This document shows, piece by piece, positions 41,510 through 50,272 of a DNA stretch of 64,000 nt. Each line of letters opens with the position of its first letter. Within the stretch, counting starts at the first letter, position 1. A program made the position numbers and the translations under genes. Origin of the DNA: Xenorhabdus nematophila ATCC 19061 (GTDB lineage: Bacteria > Pseudomonadota > Gammaproteobacteria > Enterobacterales > Enterobacteriaceae); the NCBI RefSeq assembly GCF_000252955.1, contig NC_014228.1, positions 3,938,701 to 4,002,700 on the forward strand, read 5' to 3'. A model generated the notes under the pieces. That model saw only the letters and a list, made by a program, of their open reading frames with translations. It searched no databases and was not told where the DNA came from.

Positions 41510-42661
41510 TTAGTTGCTGGATGCTTTCACTTCCAGCACCTTAATTGCGTTAGAATCCACCAGCCCGCCCCCCAGATATTTATCGGTATGTACCTTATAA
41601 AATCCCGGCTCGGTGATATTGTCAGGACGGGTACGAATGCCCGTTTCATGGTCAACAATGAAATAGCCACGTTTGAAGTCACCCAGACCGATAACGTTAT
41701 CTGGCATAAATTCGAGATAGTGGACAGGCAAGCCCAGCAGTATATCGGGATCACCCACCTGTAAACGTTCCCGCCAGATATAATCACCATTGCCATTTTT
41801 CAGCTTTTGTACCTGAGCGGCTGTACCGGAGTTCATAACCCAGACGGCATTTTTACGGTATTTATTTTTGAGTAAGAATTTCAGGTCAATCAGGCTATCG
41901 GCGGAAAGCGTATCGGCTTCCAGCTTCTGTAGCGTACCAAATGCACGGCCTTTGTCGGCTTTAACATCACGGGGATAAGACAGGAAACCTTTCGCTTTTT
42001 TACTGCCGTCACCGCTCACGAGATCCGTTTCTTCGGTATCAACGAAAGTGTCTGCAATTTCAGAAGTCAGCCAACCTAAGATATCCACATCGCTAAAATC
42101 GATAATTTCTTGCGTGGTTTTAGGGTAAGCGTAGATGGGGAACAGCTTAATGCTGACTTCTTCCATCTTCGGGGTAGCAGTCTCATCGCGCGCCTTGCCT
42201 TCTTCCCCGTGGGCGACGGCTGCGCCCCCGACCGAAATAAGTTGTTTATACTCATTGCTGCGTGTGATTTTCACCGTACAGATCCGGCGCATGACTGACT
42301 CATCAGTCAATTGTTGCATGATTTGTTTGTTCAATTCGGGAATAACGGTATAGCCGCCCTCAGACGGAACACCCGTAGATAAAAAACGAGTTTCGCCAGT
42401 CAGAACATAGTGACGCAGTTCATCATTACTGAGTTTTTTGCTGGTCGGTTGGGTCTTTACCTGACTGCGTTCTTCATCAGCCAAAGACTCATAGCGGGCG
42501 ATTTCAGCATTCAATGTATCGGATTGGCTGCGCAGTTCGTCGAACTGTTTAGCTTCATCAGTATTGAGTGAACGCTTTTCGTTTTCAGCCTTGGTAAGTA
42601 GTGAACGCATTTGATGGGTTAAATCGGATTTTTGTTGGCGTAGTTCGAGTAGTTTTTTCAT
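41510..42661 (-). CDS. Major capsid protein (HK97 fold)
   Basis: 383 residues. Residues 1-105 form a charged coiled coil (MKKLLELRQQKSDLTHQMRSLL onward), the scaffolding delta domain removed by the protease. The HK97-fold shell domain follows (GGYTVIPELNKQIMQQLTDES, KAKGFLSYP, VWVMNSGTAAQVQKL, LLGLPVHYLEFMPD). It is the rightmost gene of the head module. The canonical HK97 order puts terminase first; here capsid comes first and terminase last. Confidence 0.93.
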   Translation of the reverse strand: MKKLLELRQQKSDLTHQMRSLLTKAENEKRSLNTDEAKQFDELRSQSDTLNAEIARYESLADEERSQVKTQPTSKKLSNDELRHYVLTGETRFLSTGVPSEGGYTVIPELNKQIMQQLTDESVMRRICTVKITRSNEYKQLISVGGAAVAHGEEGKARDETATPKMEEVSIKLFPIYAYPKTTQEIIDFSDVDILGWLTSEIADTFVDTEETDLVSGDGSKKAKGFLSYPRDVKADKGRAFGTLQKLEADTLSADSLIDLKFLLKNKYRKNAVWVMNSGTAAQVQKLKNGNGDYIWRERLQVGDPDILLGLPVHYLEFMPDNVIGLGDFKRGYFIVDHETGIRTRPDNITEPGFYKVHTDKYLGGGLVDSNAIKVLEVKASSN

Positions 42662-43079
42662 GATGTTTTTATAGTTAATCTATTTTTTCAGTAAATGATT
42701 TTTAACACTATGAAAAATAATAAGAAAGAATTATGAATATGTTGGAGGTGTATACAATAATATAAAAGTAGCGGTTTAAATTTTAATTATGGGTATATAG
42801 TTAATTTCTGACATTACTTTTAAAAAAGATAAGCTATACGCTTTCAATCTAACATGATTTTATATAAGCATATATCCTTACTAAAAAGTGAGATTGGGAT
42901 TTACTAATCTACTATGTAATTATAGAATCACATGCTATAGAAACCTATTTTTTAGTGCAATACAACAAAGTGGTAACTTTTTGTTAGAAGGCTTCTATGA
43001 GGTAGTTTATTAATTATTTTCTATACTATTAGATAATCTAAAATTTTATAGTGTATTTAACTAAATTACAGGAGTTCCC
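42662..43079. other. AT-rich gap between capsid and cargo genes
   Basis: 418 bp, very AT-rich, between divergently transcribed genes. It should contain the promoters for both the leftward head operon and the rightward cargo pair. A TATACT at 43022-43027 could be a -10, but I see no good -35. No gene is visible. Confidence 0.5.
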
Positions 43080-43766
43080 ATGAGTAGTAGAAGTGATGTA
43101 ATAGAAGGAAGGTTAGTTTATACCGAAAAATTAGGATGGGTAGATACTGGGCATTCAAAAGGTAACGATGCCAGAATGTTAATGGCTGCTATAAATTCAG
43201 GCGATGATACTAAAGAACCATACTTTACCATTAAGTACACACAATACATGGGTCTTGGATTAAAATATGGCACATCTAAAATAACAAGATGGAAAGTAAG
43301 AAGAGGTTTATCTTTACATGATAAAAAAAGAGTTGCACTTACTATTATGATGTATACCACTCATCTATTTGAAGCGCATCAAGATTCATTTCCTTTTAAT
43401 TGGTATACAGATAGTGGATACAGCGGTGAAGATTTGGTTTCAAATCTACTTGGCTTTTATCAGGCTATAAATGGAGTTGATTATTTAACTCAGCTTCAAC
43501 CTATAAGTAAAGAAGATGCGCTAAAAAGGTGGGATTACTATGGTGCTATAGGAAAGTATAAAAATAAAATATTTAAACCTTTATTGTTTCCTGATCCCCA
43601 AAAATACCCTAATAATGCCAGACCATACTATTCTTCTTTGCCTACATTTCTTAATACTATATCACCGATCACTGATATAGATAGGAGTCATTTGCTGATA
43701 CATATTGAAGATAGAACAGGATATAACATACATGCAGTGAGAGACGTGGGGATTGAACTTGAATAA
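43080..43766 (+). CDS. Cargo protein, possibly DUF4056-like; candidate effector or toxin
   Basis: 228 residues, AGGAG ribosome-binding site. I do not firmly recognise it; the GWVDTGHSKGNDARML and SGYSGEDLVSNLLGFYQAI segments recall the DUF4056 family. Conserved-looking His and Glu residues (DTGHSKG, HLFEAHQ, SGEDLVSN) could form a hydrolase-like site. No signal peptide is visible. It overlaps the next gene by 14 bp and is strongly AT-rich compared with the head genes, suggesting recent gain. A lone hcp gene faces the pair, which raises the possibility of a type VI effector; an anti-phage function is an alternative. Confidence 0.6.
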   Translation: MSSRSDVIEGRLVYTEKLGWVDTGHSKGNDARMLMAAINSGDDTKEPYFTIKYTQYMGLGLKYGTSKITRWKVRRGLSLHDKKRVALTIMMYTTHLFEAHQDSFPFNWYTDSGYSGEDLVSNLLGFYQAINGVDYLTQLQPISKEDALKRWDYYGAIGKYKNKIFKPLLFPDPQKYPNNARPYYSSLPTFLNTISPITDIDRSHLLIHIEDRTGYNIHAVRDVGIELE

Positions 43767-44175
43767 GTTTATTAAAATTACATTTATCGCTCTGTTTTTT
43801 TTAGGGCTAACTTTTACCATTCCCATTTTATTTGTAAATAGTAATTTTTCATACACAAAAAATGATTTTATTAGATATAATTTATTCACCTTCGATGAAA
43901 TAAAAGAAATACCCATTATTTCAAATAATTACATCATATCCTATGACTCACCAGATGGTGTAAAACCAATGACTAATTCAATTCTATTTTCAGATGTAAA
44001 TCCAAATCGTAAAGTGGAATTAATAAATTATATTAAAAAATTAGGTTATATAAAAGATATAAATGCATATTGGAATACAGATGGAAGCGAATCTTGGAGT
44101 AAAGGAAATTTGTTTATACAGATAAAACAAAATGATACTGACCGTACCATTTTGTTTCTAGTTGAGAAGAATTAA
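43753..44175 (+). CDS. Small membrane-anchored protein, candidate immunity partner
   Basis: 140 residues starting with TTG at 43753 (a second TTG at 43759 is possible), overlapping the upstream gene. One N-terminal transmembrane or signal-anchor segment (FIKITFIALFFLGLTFTIPILF) is followed by a hydrophilic domain likely outside the cytoplasm. No family is recognised. The overlap and topology resemble a periplasm-facing immunity protein paired with the upstream protein; this is inference from arrangement only. Its stop overlaps the hcp stop on the other strand by 4 bp. Confidence 0.6.
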   Translation: MNLNKFIKITFIALFFLGLTFTIPILFVNSNFSYTKNDFIRYNLFTFDEIKEIPIISNNYIISYDSPDGVKPMTNSILFSDVNPNRKVELINYIKKLGYIKDINAYWNTDGSESWSKGNLFIQIKQNDTDRTILFLVEKN

Positions 44176-44651
44176 AATACATTCTCTTCTCTTATACTGT
44201 AGCCTGATGTGCCAGCAATGTGATGTGTCCATGTTATGCTATCATATGAAATTGTTATGCTTTCATATGGTTGCATATCATTGTGGCTTAGTGAATTGGG
44301 ATAATGGCTGGAAATGTTTTTTATCGTGGCATTTGTTAACTTGATAGAATAAAATTTTTCCAATCCCCCTGCTGAACTATTTCTATATATTTCCAGTAAA
44401 CAATCTAAGTGCTCATTGTTTGATATTGAAACCCCTAATAATGGAGATGATTTATCGATGGGTTTTGTTATTACTATAGGATGATGATTGACATTCTGTT
44501 CTCTATTAATATCGTGATCTATAGAGTAAACCAATATTTTATCCTTGTTTTCCTCTTGGTATTTATTACCTATTGAATCATAAGTTGAGCAACCTGCTGA
44601 TATCAACCCTTGTTTTTTACCATTTAAGGTCATGTAAATCATATTAGCCAT
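44172..44651 (-). CDS. hcp: Hcp family type VI secretion tube protein
   Basis: 159 residues from the ATG at 44651 (MANMIYMTLNGKKQGLISAGCSTYDSIGN), AAGGA 6 bases upstream; the frame is open 11 codons further. It is the Hcp1-type tube/effector carrier of type VI secretion. The REQNVNHHPIVITKPIDKSSP block, the YSIKLTNATI strand and the WTHHIAGTSGYSIREEN end are the enterobacterial Hcp signature. No other T6SS gene is present in the window, so it is an orphan. It is convergent with the two-gene cargo unit. Confidence 0.9.
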   Translation of the reverse strand: MANMIYMTLNGKKQGLISAGCSTYDSIGNKYQEENKDKILVYSIDHDINREQNVNHHPIVITKPIDKSSPLLGVSISNNEHLDCLLEIYRNSSAGGLEKFYSIKLTNATIKNISSHYPNSLSHNDMQPYESITISYDSITWTHHIAGTSGYSIREENVF

Positions 44652-45171
44652 TTCGTTTCCTTTTGATTTATCAAAATAAAACATATAGTTATTTATCTTT
44701 CCGTTACTGTCAATAGCTATATTCCTAATTTACCATAAAGAAAAACAATAATGATAAAAACTATTACATGGTAATTAAAAAACTATGATGCAGTGATAAT
44801 AATATACATTGAATTAAGTGGTGTTGATAATCCTGACATAAAAAATATTTTGTTAGACAGTCTCTAAAAACCACCACTTAATCTACCAATTTGAATTATG
44901 ATTTGATACATATCAAAATATAAAGATATTTTTATCTACTGATTGCTTCCTTAAACAGAAAAATTAGCACATTAAATTAGAAAATTTAGTTTTCCTACCA
45001 GAGATATCCCCTAAAAATCTTTTTCGCCCCCTCAACTCTACACCCTATGCACAATTCCCTGAAAGCCTTGTTACATCTGAGCTTGTGACAATTAATACGA
45101 TATTCACCCACTGTGTACCCTATACACCCTTTATTTTTTAACTGATGTAGAGAATGTAGAGTAGATGCATA
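44652..45171. other. Non-coding, AT-rich gap with an 11-bp inverted repeat
   Basis: 520 bp. It contains ATTAAGTGGTG (44813-44823) and its exact inverse (44872-44882), enclosing 70 bp. The right part (about 44990-45165) has two CTNTACACCC motifs (45036, 45120) and other ACCC-rich words that might be replication iterons, since the primase gene follows after the IS630 insertion. The 62-codon minus-strand frame here is probably chance. Confidence 0.45.
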
Positions 45172-46079
45172 TAGCAGAATCATAATACTATGTCATAATA
45201 CCTAAATTCCAATGACAAGGTAGAATTGAGATGGGTTACAGTCTAGATTTTCGAAGAAGAGTACTGGCATACAAAGACAAGCATGCATTGACATTCGAGC
45301 AAACCCGCGACCACTTTGAGGTCTCTATCCGCACTCTGTTTCGGTGGTGCAATAAAATAGAACCCTGTATGACACGTGATAAGCCGCCCACGAAAATCAG
45401 TGATGAGACACTTATCGCCGATGTCAAAAATTATCCCGATGATTATCAATGGGAAAGAGCAAAACGTCTGGGTGTCTCACAATCGGCTATCCATTACGCC
45501 CTGAAACGACTCAAAATAACCGTCAAAAAAAACGCACAAACATCCCGCCGCTGACGAACACGCGCGTCAGGTATTTGGCGAGCGTATCCGCCATCATGAG
45601 CAGGCGGGCAAACAGATTGTTTATCTGGATGAAAGCGGCTTTGAGCAGTCCATGCCACGTACGCATGGCTATTCGTTAAAAGGGTCGCGCTGTTTTGGTT
45701 TACATGACTGGCAGCACAAAGGCCGTATTAATGCCATTGGTGCTATCATTAAAAATACCTTTGTGACCTTAAGTTTGTTTGCCGGAACCCTTAATGCGAA
45801 TGTGTTTCATGCCTGGCTGACACAAGATTTGTTGCCGAAGCTCCCTAAGGGGACAGTGATTGTGATGGATAATGCCCCTTTCCATAAACGCGGTGACACG
45901 CGACAAGCGATAACCGATCACGGATGCCAGTTGGAATGGATTCCGCCTTACAGCCCAGATTTAAATCCTATCGAAAACAAATGGGCTGAAACAAAAACAA
46001 CAAGAAGACGAGAAAGATGCTCTATTGATGAGCTGTTTACAAAGCATGTGACTTATGTCTGATTATATTGATTCTGCTA
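45172..46079 (+). mobile_element. IS630-family insertion sequence
   Basis: 908 bp. Inverted terminal repeats TAGCAGAATC (45172) and GATTCTGCTA (ending 46079) are flanked by TA dinucleotides at 45170-45171 and 46080-46081, the target duplication of the IS630/Tc1 group. It inserted between the hcp cargo and the primase gene of the satellite. Confidence 0.85.
45231..46062 (+). CDS. IS630-family transposase in two frames across an A8 tract
   Basis: The first frame (45231-45554, 107 codons) gives the helix-turn-helix part (MGYSLDFRRRVLAYKDKHALTF). The catalytic part continues in the +1 frame from about 45526 to 46062, with VYLDESGFE, IVMDNAPFHK and PPYSPDLNPIENKW, the DDE residues. The shift falls at eight A (45525-45532). 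This may be programmed frameshifting, polymerase slippage or a disabling mutation; several IS630 relatives use frameshifts. Without a shift only a 107-residue protein is made. Confidence 0.8.
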
Positions 46080-46185
46080 TAGTTAAAAAATAACTATACA
46101 TCCTTTATTTTCTCTTAAATACAATTATATATATAAAATGGTGCATAGTATGTATACCTAAATCCAAAAGTTCTATGTAGCAGAC

Positions 46186-48600
46186 TTAATCGTCTCGACG
46201 TTCAGGTACTGACGGTAGCCATTCTTCCGCGTCTTCCGACAACTCAACATGATAAGAATAGCCTTTCTTAGTTCTCACTTTCTGATAATCCTTCCGATGT
46301 TCCTGCATAATCTTCGGCATCGACTCGCCAAATTTTGTCAGTGTTAACGGGCGTTCAAAACCGTAAGCCTCCATAAAGGACAGGTAAGCGTGATACAGAT
46401 ACATTCGTGGTGCGCGTGGGCTGATATTTTTATTCCCCATTTTCATTCCGGCGGTATCCTCCCCAGACACCAAATAACCACAGAAACGATAGAGAGGATC
46501 AGAGCCACATTTCACCGTTAATGCTTCGCTGGAATCGCGTTGTGCCTGTAGCAGTTTCTTAGCTTTATTCTGGTCGGCAAATTCTGTTAATAAATGGCGA
46601 ATAATCACCGGCAGTTCCCGGCTGATTTTCTCCGGCAACTGTGGGTCTTTCTCAGATTCTTTAACCGGAATATTAAACGGGAATATCACCCGCCGCCGTG
46701 CAATGCCGCCATTACGTTCGGTAAAGCTCATGGGTTCGTTATTGGTGGCTAATACCACGGCTTTGATGATGGTAGAAAATTGCTTCTCGTATTTTCCGTC
46801 AACTTCAATTAGGTCGCCGCCTGTAATGGCCTTAATACCTGCGCCTTCACCGACATATTTAACCTGATCGGGCAGCGTAATTAAGCTCTTGCCGACAAAC
46901 TGATAACGGCCTCTCGCTTCATCCAGCGCTCTCATATTGCCACTGGCGGTATTGTGCTCTCCCGCCAGTAGGGTAGCGATATACGTAAACACACTTTTAC
47001 CGCTGCCGCCTTCGCCGGTGACTTCAATAAATAGCTGCCAGTCATAACGGTTTGCCAGAATCATAAACAGGGCAGCTTTGATACGATTCATTTTGTTTTC
47101 ATTCTGCCCCGCCGCATGGGATAACCAGCGGTAAAAGTCAGGAGCATGATCTGACAAGTTTTCACCGATAGCGGGCTGGGTAAACTCAATGCCATTATGG
47201 TTCATGAGCCAATGTTCAGGCTGGTGTGGGGTAAATTGTTGTGTCGATAATGCATACACGCCATTGCTGAACCCGATTAAATCCGACCGTTGTTCGCCAA
47301 TGACCGGAATTTGTAATTTCATGGCACTGATAGCGTTATTGATCCCGTTTGGGCTGTACGGGGTGTCGTGCTGGTCAAAGATTGCCACCATTGCGCGACG
47401 CAGCTCATTATCCGACACGGTTTCCCATGTTGTGCCGTTATAGTGATAAACGGCTTCGCTTTCAGCATGTACCGCGATTTTTTTGTAATGTTCAACCAAT
47501 AATGCCCCGCGTTGACTGGCTGCCATTTGCGCCAGATTATTAGTGGCCTTTTTGGGCTTCGTTTCGTGGATCACTACCGCTTCTGCTTCCATGAGTTTTT
47601 TCTCCCCAACCTGATATAATCCGTTGCTGAATGCCTGTTTTGCTGCCTCTATGCCGTGATGCTGGCGATAATCGTCCCAATCGGCCTTGTGTTCTGTCGG
47701 TGGCAGTGTTACCCATCCATTAATAGCTTTAGCGGCTTTATCAGCTGCAATTTTGCCCACGTTCTTTTTCAGTTTTCCGCTTTTGTCCTTTTCCCCTTGC
47801 TTATGCCAGTCATTATCAGCCGCAAGGATAATTTTCGATTCAGGCCACTGAGTTCTGACCAATTCGGCAACATTCAGTAAATTGCTTTCATCAATGGCAG
47901 CCAGTACCGTGCCATCATGATGTAACTGGCTGACAGTCAACGCGGTCGCGTAGCCTTCGGTAATGATGATGGTGTCCGGCGTTCCGATAATTTCAGATGC
48001 CAGAATAAAGCTTCCTTTCTTCTGTGTACCGGAGACAAGGCGCTTTTCACCATTCGGTTTGATGGTCTGAGCGCCCGTGATAGTGCCGTCCAGTGTCTGA
48101 GTTACCAGCAATAGAGAATTCTGTAATAGCCGCTGATTGGGGCATTGCAGCCCCTTTTTCGCCAAATACGGAGATTCTCCCCTTATCGATTTTGCCACCA
48201 GCTCCGCGATTCGTTCTGCAATGGGTTTCACTGTTCGGGGCTGCTCTTTAACTGGTTTGGGTTCAGGGAATGGCATTGCCAATACATCAGCAACCTGCTT
48301 AGCGGCGGTCAGAATAGTGATACCTTTAGCTCTTGCCACTAAATCCAGACCATCCCCGTGATTGGGCTGATCGCACTGGCGACAATGCCAGTCGCCATGA
48401 TGGTTATCATCTATAAAGTGAAAACGGTCAGTGCCTCCGCATATCGGGCAAGCGCCATGCTTCCCCTTTGCCGGAACATCAACGCCACAGGCGGTTAACA
48501 AGCTTTGCCAGTGATTCATGGCGGATTGTTTCACAGTTCGAATAACGTCTATCGGGCGGCTTTCCATAGGGTTTTTAGGCTGTAAGGAGCGTTGACTCAT
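46186..48600 (-). CDS. P4-type primase-helicase
   Basis: 804 residues resembling satellite P4 alpha protein. The zinc ribbon has Cys51, Cys54, Cys73 and Cys76 (CPICGGTDRF...WHCRQC). A Toprim-like region follows (IIITEGYATALTVSQL, ILAADNDWH). The C-terminal D5/SF3 helicase has Walker A in EVTGEGGSGKSVFTYIA (about residue 520) and the SLITLPDQVKYVG segment. It would start replication of the excised element. It overlaps no gene but lies 3 bp after the 136-residue protein gene, on the same strand. Confidence 0.92.
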   Translation of the reverse strand: MSQRSLQPKNPMESRPIDVIRTVKQSAMNHWQSLLTACGVDVPAKGKHGACPICGGTDRFHFIDDNHHGDWHCRQCDQPNHGDGLDLVARAKGITILTAAKQVADVLAMPFPEPKPVKEQPRTVKPIAERIAELVAKSIRGESPYLAKKGLQCPNQRLLQNSLLLVTQTLDGTITGAQTIKPNGEKRLVSGTQKKGSFILASEIIGTPDTIIITEGYATALTVSQLHHDGTVLAAIDESNLLNVAELVRTQWPESKIILAADNDWHKQGEKDKSGKLKKNVGKIAADKAAKAINGWVTLPPTEHKADWDDYRQHHGIEAAKQAFSNGLYQVGEKKLMEAEAVVIHETKPKKATNNLAQMAASQRGALLVEHYKKIAVHAESEAVYHYNGTTWETVSDNELRRAMVAIFDQHDTPYSPNGINNAISAMKLQIPVIGEQRSDLIGFSNGVYALSTQQFTPHQPEHWLMNHNGIEFTQPAIGENLSDHAPDFYRWLSHAAGQNENKMNRIKAALFMILANRYDWQLFIEVTGEGGSGKSVFTYIATLLAGEHNTASGNMRALDEARGRYQFVGKSLITLPDQVKYVGEGAGIKAITGGDLIEVDGKYEKQFSTIIKAVVLATNNEPMSFTERNGGIARRRVIFPFNIPVKESEKDPQLPEKISRELPVIIRHLLTEFADQNKAKKLLQAQRDSSEALTVKCGSDPLYRFCGYLVSGEDTAGMKMGNKNISPRAPRMYLYHAYLSFMEAYGFERPLTLTKFGESMPKIMQEHRKDYQKVRTKKGYSYHVELSEDAEEWLPSVPERRDD

Positions 48601-48603
48601 GAT

Positions 48604-49014
48604 TTATTCTTCCCCATAGACAGCCGCACACAGTGCGTGATAAACGTCTTGATTAAAATCACAAGCCAGCGCCAGCAGATCGCGCAGTTCTTCGGAGCAA
48701 TCCCTGCCAATTTGATCAAGAATCACTTCAAATAACGATATGGCTAGCCCTGCCCGATACATGGCCTGATCTAACGGTATCGCTTTCTGAGGTCTGTTCA
48801 CCACATAACCTAACAATGTCATCAACAAGGGCTGTGGTGTATGTTTCAACAATGTTTGCTGTATTTCCTGATTGATATCACGCGCCAGCAAAATCAGGTT
48901 ATTGAGTTCAATAGTGCATTCTTCCGGTGACTTTTCGAGAATAAACGTGAAAACAGAAGCTGCTAGCCGCGTGCGATACTCTGCCTGTTTTAATGAAAGT
49001 GTTTTTTTACCCAC
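48604..49014 (-). CDS. Small protein made of two tandem homologous halves
   Basis: 136 residues, function unknown. Residues about 7-55 and 80-128 are copies of one motif: SLKQAEYRTRLAASVFTFIL against PLDQAMYRAGLAISLFEVIL, and the LILLARDINQEI / LLALACDFNQDV ends also match. It appears all-helical. It lies between the primase gene (3-bp gap) and a 51-codon gene (8-bp overlap), so it belongs to the replication operon of the element. Confidence 0.75.
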   Translation of the reverse strand: MGKKTLSLKQAEYRTRLAASVFTFILEKSPEECTIELNNLILLARDINQEIQQTLLKHTPQPLLMTLLGYVVNRPQKAIPLDQAMYRAGLAISLFEVILDQIGRDCSEELRDLLALACDFNQDVYHALCAAVYGEE

Positions 49015-49162
49015 GGCGCACCTCCTGACGAAAAACGGATCTCAGGGAGGAAATACCCGCCAGAATGATGATAAGGCGCTGTGGATGCATTAGTCGTTGA
49101 TTGCTTAACGCAATTAGGCATGTAAATTTAGGGCGAGTTTGGGTATGCTGTATGCCAGCCAT
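49007..49162 (-). CDS. Small 51-residue protein of the replication operon
   Basis: MAGIQHTQTRPKFTCLIALS to a basic C-terminus (RQEVRRG). An AAGGAG ribosome-binding site lies 9 bases before the ATG at 49162. The frame stays open to 49744, but that long upstream part is antisense to another gene and unlikely to be translated. Position and type recall the small Ash/Icd-like proteins of P4-like elements; I cannot confirm a family. Confidence 0.6.
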   Translation of the reverse strand: MAGIQHTQTRPKFTCLIALSNQRLMHPQRLIIILAGISSLRSVFRQEVRRG

Positions 49163-49349
49163 CGCGTAAGTCTCCTTTACGTTGTGGTTAGACGCCTCGA
49201 TAGTGGTTCCAAGCACTTCGGGGCGTTGCTTTTTCTGTCTTGAATCTCTCAAGGTGCGATTCACTTTACTATCAAGTGAATTGTTCATCAATATATTTTT
49301 TATAGGTTTTTTAATATATACTGAATTGCACCTAAGTATAAGGAGTTCA

Positions 49350-49535
49350 ATGATGGCAACTGGTTCCAAGAACGCTAAGTCACAACAACTGAATGCAAGA
49401 TTCCCACATGAAGTTGTTGAAGAGATGGAAAAATATATTGAAGAAGGTGAAAATAAAGCACAATTTATCGTTACTTCCGTTAAAGCTGAAATCAAACGCC
49501 GCCAACGCAGAGCCAAGGTATCATCTGAGCAATAA
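49350..49535 (+). CDS. YlcI/YnfO-like Arc-type small DNA-binding protein
   Basis: 61 residues from the ATG at 49350, with AAGGAG upstream. SKSQQLNARFPHEVVEEMEKYI followed by KAQFIVTSVKAEIKRRQ matches the DUF3950 (YlcI/YnfO) pattern, a ribbon-helix-helix-like fold common in prophages. It is transcribed opposite to the replication operon and its reading frame starts 188 bp from the 51-codon gene, so it could be a regulator at a divergent promoter. Confidence 0.72.
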   Translation: MMATGSKNAKSQQLNARFPHEVVEEMEKYIEEGENKAQFIVTSVKAEIKRRQRRAKVSSEQ

Positions 49536-49875
49536 CCAACTAATCGATAATAATCCCAGTGTTCTACTCCCACTATTGAAGATAGCTGATTAAGGATAGC
49601 ATTATTCATGCTATCCCTTTCTTTTTGGGTCAAGTGAACTGTTATACCGATAATTAAAATATTGCTTTTCCGATTTTTGGCATAGGGATATCCGCAACGG
49701 CTATTATCCGTTTTTTTATTTTTCATGATTTTCTTTAGTAACAACTATTTTCAGGCAAATATGTTATTGATATTTTCTATTATTAAAAGACACCATACCT
49801 AATAAAGAAAATTGCTCAATAACCATGTACAAAGGTTTCGTTAAAAAGCCTTGCGGATAGAAAATGCATTATGTT
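49536..49875. other. Non-coding gap between ylcI-like and xis-like genes
   Basis: 340 bp. A short inverted match ATAGCATTATTCATGCTAT (49597-49615) just after the ylcI-like gene could act as its terminator (followed by CCCTTTCTTTTT). Nothing else is supported. Confidence 0.5.
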
Positions 49876-50097
49876 TTAAGCTGTCTGTACGCGGCGAGCA
49901 GATGCCAAATAACCATCAAGATCTGATTTTAAATAAATAACTTTACGGCCTATCTTATGATACGGAATTTTTTCTTTTCCTGTACACGCCCAATTAGCAA
50001 GCGTTTGTGAGGTAATACCAAGATAAATTGCTGCTTCTGCTCTGGTGAATTTTTCTAAGATCGTTGCGGAAGGATGTATGCTCACTTTTACCACCAT
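49876..50097 (-). CDS. AlpA/excisionase-like helix-turn-helix protein
   Basis: 73 residues with a MerR-type winged helix (FTRAEAAIYLGITSQTLANWACTG...IPYHKIGRKVIYLKSDLDGYL), the HTH_17 fold used by AlpA and excisionases. It lies 175 bp from integrase on the same strand. It probably promotes excision or activates satellite genes. Confidence 0.82.
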   Translation of the reverse strand: MVVKVSIHPSATILEKFTRAEAAIYLGITSQTLANWACTGKEKIPYHKIGRKVIYLKSDLDGYLASARRVQTA

Positions 50098-50272
50098 GTA
50101 TTATTGATTATCAGTGGTGATATATTATTTATAGATGGCTATCAAAAATAGTAAGCCACCTTGTATAACACTTTATACAGAAAGGATAAAAATTAGCCAT
50201 AACAAAGCCATGTATTCATACAAGCTACTAAATATCAAGTTGTATTAACTTTCATCTTTCATAATCCGCTTT

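Noticed and set aside
44995..45183. 62-codon minus-strand frame left of IS630
   Set aside because: No recognisable product and no start signal; it overlaps the IS end.
49163..49744. Long minus-strand frame extending the 51-residue protein upstream
   Set aside because: It runs antisense through the ylcI-like gene; a proper AAGGAG and ATG at 49162 define the shorter gene.
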